Source: Tetracentron sinense
Taxonomy: Eukaryota > Streptophyta > Magnoliopsida > Trochodendrales > Trochodendraceae
Direction of reading: 5' to 3'
NCBI GenBank assembly: GCA_015143295.1
Contig: CM026562.1
Coordinates: 12,924,041-12,988,040 of the forward strand
Length of the DNA: 64,000 bases
Part shown: in pieces, positions 56,336 to 64,000 of the stretch
Layout of the letters: each line of letters opens with the position of its first letter
Numbering within the stretch: the stretch's first letter is position 1
The notes under the pieces: generated by a model
Told to the model about the DNA's origin: nothing
Database searches by the model: none
Seen by the model: only the letters and a program-made list of their open reading frames with translations
Program-made: the position numbers and the translations under genes

Positions 56336-58508
56336 TGTTAGACATGATGTCCAGAAAAGTCATTTAGATTGTAAGATTCTTATTAATTAGATTAATAGAG
56401 ACATTTTCTTTTATCTATTGTGTATTCATTATGGGTAATTGACCATAATCATGAGATGATCTATACGATATGAGATATTGACAAAGATCCATAGAATATA
56501 TTGTAGGAAAGCTATGTGATGGGATTATCACAGGCAAATATAGCTTTCCAGTTCCTTCTACTTTATATAGTCACAGCTATGGGTGAAGCTGGACACTTCA
56601 CTTATATGGCTGCCACAATGCTAAGATGTTCTCAATGGTTGAGATGTAGTTTTATCTCAAACTATTGTAGTGGAAACTATACATCAACATATGGGTGCTT
56701 AAATGTACACTGACTGATTGCATGTAATGAGAAACCTCTTGCATAACATACTATTAGATAGTTGGTTTCTCATTCACATTGAACAGTTTCAATGATCCTT
56801 AGATTTGAAGAGTTCATTTATAACTGAGCAGTAATTTGATTGTTTTGATTCCACCAAAGTACTCTCTACCTTAGGGACTATGATACGGTGACTGTTGGAT
56901 AGTCAGAAAGCTGTTCGAGTCATGATGAATTTCAAACAAGAAATCCATGCTCATTAATTTGAGAGATTATCCAAGTTCATAGTAAGACAGTCGATTAAGC
57001 TTAAATCCTGCGCAGGTGATTTTGAAATCAAACAAGTTTGAAATATATTTTTATTAAAATATATTATACTTATAAAAAGGTTTTTCTCAAAATGTTTTAC
57101 ATGAAAAATTATTTCTCATGGCTTAATCAAATGTCTTGGAAACTCGGATGATGTGCAATGAGTTATAAGTTAGATAGTATATTAATCTCAAAGACCCATT
57201 AGGGATAATGTAATTGGAAGGATCAATTGAATTAAAAAGTTTATGTGGTGGGATCATAAATGTTAATGTTCTTACACTGAGATTCAATTGCAATATGGAT
57301 ATCTCACGTCACTTGCAATTCTGATGTCATTCCTATTTAGGGTCAATGGGATAACATTGGGTAAGCCAGAGTTAGAATGTCCCATAGCAATCTGTGGAGA
57401 TGCTCACATAAGAAATATAAGCTCATTAATAGATTAAATGTTAATCTATGATTTAAATTATTAAATGTTAATCATTAATAAATAAAATGGATCAAAAGTT
57501 AATCTATGGTTTAAATTAATTGTTAATTTAAATTAAAGGATAATAATAAATTATTATTTAACTAACCCAATATAAGGGGAAATGAGTTTGACCCATATCC
57601 ATAAAACCCTACTAGAGTGGACCTTCTAGTTGGGCCTAAGCCCATTGGATTGGTTCCCTAGGGTGGGCGCCCATTTGGAGAATCCCTATTGGATAGGGAG
57701 TTTGTTAGTTAAATAATTATTGTTTATTTAATCCTCATTTTATGAAATTAGATTCCAATCTTGGTAAACAAGAAACTAAGAGATAAAGGTTTGACTTTAG
57801 TCGAAACTTGGAGTGCAAGACTCCCTATGGCTCACCCCCCCCCTCCCTTAGCTCATGCCCCCTTTTGGAAGTTTCTTAATTGGATTAGGATCCCTATTAT
57901 GTAGGGAGTTGGTTGGATCCCTACAAAGTAGGAGTTAGTTATATCCCTTTAATTTAGAAATCATTTTAGGAAAAGGAATCCCAAATTAGAAAGTTTATAA
58001 CAGCTAATTAATTATGAATTAATTAGGAGTATTAAATTAGTAACCCCTAAAGGGATAACTTCTAAATGCATTAGGATTCGGATATGATCCAAATCCTATA
58101 AATAGCCCAACCCCAAACCGTGTGGGAGGAATCACTCATTAATCCTCTCCTCTCCAAAACCGTGAGCCCCAAGAGAATTATCTCTTTGATTTTCGTGAGC
58201 TACAAGGGCTGCTCCAAGTTGGGTTTTTAAAGCTTAGGGTTTTGAACCCTAGGGTTTTGGGTAATAGAAAGTCTACATCAACCATCCATCTTCTTCTCTT
58301 TGTTTCTTGAAGACCAAGTAAAGATTCAAAAGCTTCGCGGGGATAGTGAAGAACAAAGATCAAGCTTAGAGTTAGTTTTTGCTTCATCGGTGAACATCAT
58401 TCACCGAGGTAATTCTCTAAACATGTAGTTAGTATTATTTGCTTTCTTTGATGTAAAGATCTTCGAGATCTAGTTTCCGCATAAAAATTTTTATCTGGAT
58501 TCCCTTCA
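56336..58508 (+). mobile_element. Solo LTR (2,173 bp) with perfect TSD
   Basis: TGTTAGACATGATG to ATTCCCTTCA, flanked by ATATT at 56331-56335 and 58509-58513. It is the intact reference for the split copy at 22629-23106/39245-40965. TATAAATA lies at 58097-58104, followed by transcribed leader-like sequence. No internal domain is present, so it is a solo LTR (or an LTR-only derivative). Copia-type by resemblance of its 3' end only. Confidence 0.85.
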
Positions 58509-58572
58509 ATATTGTGTATACGATTTGGGGTCATGACATAGGGATACCCCAAGATGATGTGTAGGTCATGGA

Positions 58573-59250
58573 CAGGGGCTGAGCTAGGGGGCATGACCCC
58601 CCCTCCCCTCCCTTAAAATAAAATTGGTACTTTTATTTGTATGCGCAATATAAAGGAATTGACCCTTTAGGTATCCATGCGCCCGTTTAACCCTCTTTAA
58701 CCATAGCTAAAATTTAATAACTCAAGATTTATTTATTTATTTCAAAATACTAATTGTAGATGTATAAACCCTAGGGGTGATTGAATCTTAACCACAATTA
58801 ATGAGTGTTAAAATAGACATGTGTCAAGCAAGGGAGGTGCGCACGTTTCACCTAGTGGAATACACATGGAAAAAAAAATCTTCATAATATAAAAATATAA
58901 TTAATTATATATATATATAATAGATTTATCAAAAGAGGAGACCTTTTTTTCTTTTTTGTGGACATTTATTAGAAGGGAAATGCTATTGAGACTGTCTAGG
59001 GTGGAGACCACCCCTGATCGTTAAAATTTTTTTTTGAATCCTCATGTTGTTGGGAATGATCTCGGGGTGGTCTCCACCCTAGACGGTCTCATCAGCATTT
59101 CCCTAATGGAAATGTTATATTAATGAATTTTATAACCTAGATGGATCCATTACAAAAAAAGAAAAAAATCGGGGGCTACAACCCGAATCCCAAAGCCCCA
59201 TATCCCAATCCCATCCTATGAAAAAAAAAATTTCCAGGCTCCACCCCTTG
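58573..59250. mobile_element. hAT-like non-autonomous element (678 bp)
   Basis: Ends CAGGGGCTGAGC and, inverted, CAAGGGGTGGAGCC, a common plant hAT-type terminus. TCATGGA flanks it at 58566-58572 and 59251-59257 (7 of the 8 bp expected for hAT). No transposase. It contains a diverged reverse-complement copy of the CACTA tandem unit (about 58775-58835) and a foldback element (58974-59104). Confidence 0.6.
58974..59104. mobile_element. Foldback MITE (131 bp)
   Basis: Two arms of about 40 bp are near-perfect inverted repeats (AGGGAAATGCT..GTCTAGGGTGGAGACCACCCC against its complement) around a short AT-rich loop. No clear target duplication was found. Confidence 0.65.
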
Positions 59251-59257
59251 TCATGGA

Positions 59258-60342
59258 GGAATGCTAATATGTTCTCAAAATTCCTACTCTCAATTGAAAA
59301 TTAACACACGCTATGTGTTGGGTTTTGGCTGAAAGTAAGGAGAATTGTTACAGGGAATGCATAGGAATAGGGCTAGCAGGCCTCACATAAAATCCTTTGT
59401 TCAATTATCTAAAAGGACCGGTTTAGAAATGCAAGTATCCCTAGCATTCCTCTTAGATCACTTAACTGATTGAGGTAGGCTCGGGGCAGCAGGACCTTCG
59501 ACGAAGTCACCCGGATGTGATGGTTACAAGACCAATTAACTTTGTTTTAATGTGCTAGTGGCGAGCGCAAAAATGCGTGTGAAAGTCACTTGAAGGATTA
59601 TATCGTATCGCCATTGAGCACACAGAGTTTAATTGCACTCACAAATCAACACGGTGGTTAAGATTCATTAACCTTTAAAGTTGAATAATCTAAATTTCCT
59701 AACTAGAGTTAAAATAGTAGTTAAGGGTACGTTCTTTTGGTGGAATTTTTAAAGTCTAAAACTTTCATAATGTCATGCCTAATTTTACTTAATGTCTAAA
59801 ACTATATTATTCTATAAAGTGCAAAAGTTCTACAAATATGGAACCTTCAAATTCTATCCAAAATTTTGGATGTTTTAAGTTCCATTCACGCGGAACTTCT
59901 AATTAAATTGAATCCAATAAATCTAAGATACCATTAAGTAAGAGTTAGAAACTCTCTCTCTTTTCCTACCACACACTTGCATCTTGTTTCAAAATATTAA
60001 TGTTCCAGATTTTTAAATATTTCACTAAAAGAACGGAGCCTAAAGGAACTTTGTGAGAGTAATTGAACTCAGGAGAGTTTAATCACAACTGAACAAGATC
60101 CGGACTCACCCTTGTAACTCCCATTGCAATATGTCATGCAAGAATGCAAGACGTGTCCTTTTTTTGGAGATATAGATAAGGGAACACTAAACACACACAA
60201 TCAACCTTAAGGTAACTACCAAGGTGCCATAAGAGTAAACCTATGCACTCACTCCAAAAGGTCTGACTAATGAAGGAGGAGTTGTGGACCCTTATACACC
60301 TTTGCGAAGTCTAAGTACCCAACCGATGTCCTTTAAGTGCAC
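59258..60342. other. Intergenic stretch, no recognised feature
   Basis: No ORF of note, no tRNA-like structure and no terminal repeats that I could pair. It is mostly unique-looking AT-rich DNA with short GC-richer patches near 59470-59520 and 60080-60130. Confidence 0.4.
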
Positions 60343-60568
60343 TTTTTTTTTTGGTTAACAAGATATTTCATTCAAAAAACATTTGGATTAGGAGCTGAAA
60401 AAGAAGCCTTTGAATGCTATCGCTGAGAGCTAATTGCACTAACTGATAAGCTAGGTACGCCTCTCGCCTGATGAAAATGCATTTTCTCAAATTCGTTTTA
60501 ATTACGGGGATTTTGGACCTTGAGAGGGTTCTAATTAGGGGTGTCAATAGATATCGTATTATTCTCAA
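60343..60568 (-). pseudogene. LINE 3' end: RNase H-like tail and poly(A)
   Basis: On the minus strand a frame ends FIRREAYLAYQLVQLALSD.. and a stop at 60368, then GAAATATCTTGTTAACC and a run of ten A (plus T10 at 60343-60352). The RREA-x-x-A-x-x-L motif resembles the RNase H-like C-terminus of plant L1 elements, and the short 3' UTR plus A-run is typical. It is 5'-truncated. Confidence 0.5.
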
Positions 60569-61484
60569 ATAGATCCAATTCGATAAATAATTGACATATT
60601 ATATAATATTTTTATATATACATAATATATTGTAAATTTATAAAATTGAAATAGTCTCATTAATATATACTTTCTATATATTTTTAAGATATATTAAATT
60701 ATTATTGTGAATATACATTAGGATACAATATTAGTTTATTATTCTTTGAATAAAATTTATATATTTAAAATATTTTTACTTTTAATTTTTTTTAAATAAT
60801 CAAATAATTAGTAAAATTTTCTAAATTCGATTATTTTAAGCAAAGTCAAAAAAAAAAAAAAAACTCTATTCACTATTGGATGGATATTTAATCGGATTTG
60901 AATAGTCAAATATGTAATCGAATACAAATTTGGATATATGCTTCAAATTCGCTCAATTCCTGCTCTAGTTCTAACTTTAACATTTCATCACATACCTTCT
61001 CTTATCTTATTTGATAAATGGGCAATGATGTGAGAGCACTTACCCACACTCATACGCTCATAAGTGTAGGGGTCGTTTAGGAGTGGGCAACATACTCATG
61101 AAAATTAGGAACATCATTTGGCACTACACAAGCAAATATCTGGCTTTCCCCAAGTGAAAATGGGTCAAATATGCAATCAAAACACCAAGAGGAATGCTAG
61201 CCCTGTGACTGGCTGAGGCCAAAGTAAAATAAACTGGCCAAGCAATTAACTCAGCCTCTAACAATCTTTAAGTCTAGTTAAAAATTTTAACCCATATGGT
61301 TAAAAAATTATATTCTTTAATCTTAAGGATTTGTGCCTTACTACTCAAGGGCTTTTCCCACTTTTCTAATCTTCCCCTCTAACGCGGGCCGGGCTGAGGC
61401 GGGCGTGCACTTCTCTCTCTCTATCTATCCCTCCCTCAGAAAAAGGAATTGGCATCCTTTCGTTAGAACAAGCTTCAATATCTG
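60569..61484. other. AT-rich intergenic DNA
   Basis: Very AT-rich to about 60960 (possible relic of a dispersed element starting with the frequent plant motif AGGGGTGTCAAT at about 60537), then ordinary sequence. A CT-rich simple stretch lies at about 61410-61437. No gene seen. Confidence 0.4.
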
Positions 61485-62079
61485 TGTCGCGACCTAAAAT
61501 CCCACCTATGAGTTATGAGACTTTGACTCGTGACTTATCATATCATACCATCCTGTAAAAACATACAAGGCATGCTAATAGCGGAAGCTGAAAATTTCTT
61601 ATAACATAACCGTATTCCAAGTGTTTACAATACTAGAAATAAAGAGTGAATATCTTCTCTCAACAAAATATACATCTCTCCCTCTCATCACTCAAAACTG
61701 ATAATAGGGTTGCCTATCCAGGATCCTCTCTCCATAGGATGATCCAAGGCAGGTTCCTCCTTCACGTAATCCTCCTCGACTCATGGTTCTAGAGCACAGC
61801 TATCAAACGTGTACCTGCCAAAAATAACAGTTCGACTAAGCATTAAATCGCTCAGCGTATATAAACCACCAACTAGCAATTTTTATGAACATCAATAATA
61901 ACATACTCATATGTCAAGCAAAACAAAGCGGAATAAAGCATACTTTAAAACTAGAGTATGAAAACCATACTTTCAATTATCACATGTGCATACTTTAATC
62001 AGAATCAATACTTTATCAGCTTTCTTTGAAACAAAACTTTTACAAGAGTCTTATCAAGGGAACATACTTTCAATACTTA

Positions 62080-62600
62080 ACTAGTACCCGAATTATGGTT
62101 GGACGAAACATACTAGCATCTTCATTTCTTTTACTTTACTTAACTAGTACCCAAATTATAAAATGGATGGAACATACTAGTATCTTCATTACCTTCACTT
62201 TACTTAACTAGTACCCGAACTATGAAATGAACGGAACACACTAGCATCTTTCTTTGCTTTTACTTCACTTGACTAGTACCCGAACTATGAAATTGACGGA
62301 ACATACTAGCATCTTTCTTTACTTTTACTTCACTTGACTAGTACCTGAACTATGAAATAGACGGAATATACTAGCATCTTTTACCTTACTTAACTAGTAC
62401 CCGAACTAGGAAATAGACAGACATACTAGCATCTTTTACTGTACTTGACTAGCACCCGAAATATGAAATAGACTAACGTACTAGCATCTTTTACCTTACT
62501 TAACTAGTATCTGAACTATGAAATTGACGGATATACTAACAGCTTTTACTTTACTAGTACTTGAACTATGAAAATTGACGGACATACTAGCATCTTTCCT
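62080..62600 (-). repeat. Tandem hairpin array (minus strand)
   Basis: About nine units of 52-65 bp of the form CTAGTACCCGAACTATGAAAT..GACGGA..TACTAGCATC. The stem arms are CTAGTA/TACTAG in almost all units. Homologous in design to the arrays at 4690-5330 and 11005-11640. Confidence 0.75.
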
Positions 62601-63313
62601 TATGAGCTTTACTTGTGACTTTTCGGATACCCGTACTTATGAGAATCCTCTTACATGCAAAACATGTGTTCATATATTCTTTGTGAATGACATAGTGGCA
62701 ATAAAGTCCCAAGTAGCATAGCACATGTTTTTTCATATCTCAGTTATGGCAATAACATACACATACTTAGCTTACACATCTTCTATTTCACCAAGAACAT
62801 GCTTTTCATCTTTACTTTTTAACATAGAATTAATCATAATTTAATCACGTTTCATCAAAACCATATATCTAAACTTACTTTCTGATAAAACCCTTCTTTT
62901 CAATACTCAGATTTATAAAAAAAAAACTCGATCATGCAAGCGTATGTGTTCATACATCATTAGTGAGCAATATGATAAACATAAAAATCCTCAACTATCA
63001 TGATAATATCCATATTACTTCATCCATAGCAATAGCATGCATAAACATAATCGATACCACCTGATTTCATTAAAGAATCATACACAAAACCCTATTATCT
63101 ATTGATGACCTATAACAAGACTAGTTAGTAGAGCGTATCTACCTTTCAAGACCGAATCCCCTCGGTCTAGTGCTTGAGAAAGTCTCTTGCGGTGAAAACT
63201 GGCTTCACCCTTGATCCTAGCACAACCCCCTTTCCAAATCCTAGCTTCTCTCTCTTTTTCTCTCAAAAATCTCTCTTAGAATTTGATAAACCCCAAACCC
63301 ACGAATTGGGTTC

Positions 63314-63568
63314 TATTTATAGGTAAAGGGGTTGTCAAAACCCCAAATACCCTTAAACATATCTCAGTAGGTCGGCTAAGGCACAAAACACATCAAAGTG
63401 GTCGACCGGAGGCATTAGCAATAGACCGGAAGAAGGGCGGTCGACCAGTGGTCCGAGCGGTCAACCAGTTTGGTGCACACTATATGAACAAAACCCCATA
63501 GACATTTAGTGCGATGAGCGGTTGACCGGTCATGGAAGCGGTCGACTGGTTTGGCCAGCAGTCGACCG
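63314..63568 (-). promoter_or_regulatory. GTCGAC palindrome array and TATA box
   Basis: Eight GTCGAC-centred sites, some degenerate, at centres 63373.5, 63403.5, 63423.5, 63442.5, 63462.5, 63523.5, 63543.5 and 63563.5 (spacings 30, 20, 19, 20, 61, 20, 20). On the minus strand TATAAATA (plus 63314-63321) lies just downstream. Confidence 0.65.
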
Positions 63569-64000
63569 GTTTGCTCTGTTTTTGGCCACTTTGACTTGTT
63601 GTTTACACTTAAACACTTAAATGTTTTTCCAACACCCTTAGACCTCTCCCCTTGCTTTAACTTAAACCCTAACACATGCATAACACCTAGTTAAACCCAA
63701 ATTATCCTTACCATGCAATGGAAGTTCCAAGGGTATATAGTCTGAAGTTACCCTGGGTTCTGACCTCACAACTTTAGAAAAAAGCCTTTCTAGAATCTTA
63801 CGAACAGTTAAAAGGGACACGTGTTTAGTTGGAGAGGAAATATTTTGGCCCTAGCCAGAGAAAATTCTAGTCCACTAAGCCCTATAAGGAGATTTTAAAT
63901 AAATAAATAAACACTCACTCACTATCAGTGCAACACTTGTTGTTATCCCTTTGACAAGTTAATAAAAAAATAAGACGTTATAGCCTCAATTGAGGGCCTT

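Larger units (their letters stand above)
61485..64000 (-). mobile_element. Tekay-like LTR, minus strand, to the window edge
   Basis: The minus-strand 3' end is AGGTCGCGACA (plus start 61485), like the solo LTR at 45668. It contains a tandem array of CTAGTA/TACTAG hairpin units at about 62080-62600, TATAAATA at plus 63314-63321 and a GGTCGACC palindrome array at 63371-63568 upstream of that TATA. The 5' end may be near 63982 (degenerate TATAACGTC), but I found no matching target duplication, so the boundary is open. Confidence 0.65.

Noticed and set aside
61485-63982. Complete solo LTR with defined ends
   Set aside because: The left flank ATCTG and right flank GCCTC do not match, so the right end stays undefined.

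Overview
This 64 kb window is plant nuclear DNA, almost certainly an angiosperm and probably a heterochromatic, pericentromere-like stretch. I see no intact host gene, tRNA or rRNA gene. Nearly everything is nested transposable elements: Ty1/copia Sireviruses (gag-pol plus a third ORF), Ty3/gypsy Tekay/Del-like elements with long LTRs, solo LTRs, a CACTA element, a small hAT-like element, a foldback MITE and a LINE tail.

Layout. 1-1473: minus-strand Tekay-like LTR cut by the window edge, inserted in the 5' LTR of an old plus-strand Sirevirus (1474-41657). That Sirevirus was hit at least four more times. A 9.7 kb gag-only Tekay-like element (2640-12326, TSD TCTTC) sits in its gag. A 2.0 kb CACTA element (19343-21344, TSD AAG) sits in its third ORF. 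A 2.2 kb solo-LTR-type insertion (22629-40965) sits in its 3' LTR. That solo LTR is itself split by a young Sirevirus block with three LTRs (23107-39244, TSD AGTTC). The block's right unit (28106-39244) is nearly complete; its left unit lacks pol and carries a suspicious burst of single-base indels. From 41658 to about 54770 the order is a truncated inverted gypsy arm, a minus-strand Sirevirus (42895-53262) that has its 5' LTR but no 3' LTR and carries a 2.4 kb solo LTR inside its RT (TSD AAGCC), then the same gypsy segment in plus orientation. From 56336 to 58508 there is a clean solo LTR (TSD ATATT) beside a possible DC1-domain gene relic. The rest is small elements and a minus-strand Tekay-like LTR (61485 to the right edge).

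How the parts work together. The young Sirevirus encodes Gag with two CCHC knuckles and a long coiled coil, protease, integrase, RT and RNase H, and a separate third ORF. Pol is broken by an in-frame stop between integrase and RT and by a frameshift at the end of RNase H.

The most striking signal is regulatory. LTRs of unrelated Copia and Gypsy families each carry a private 10-18 bp CG-centred palindrome in several copies. Copy centres tend to lie about 20-21 bp apart, with jumps of about 70-71 bp, usually just upstream of the TATA box. In all three Sireviruses the same private palindrome reappears before a second TATA box upstream of the third ORF, which suggests an internal co-regulated promoter.
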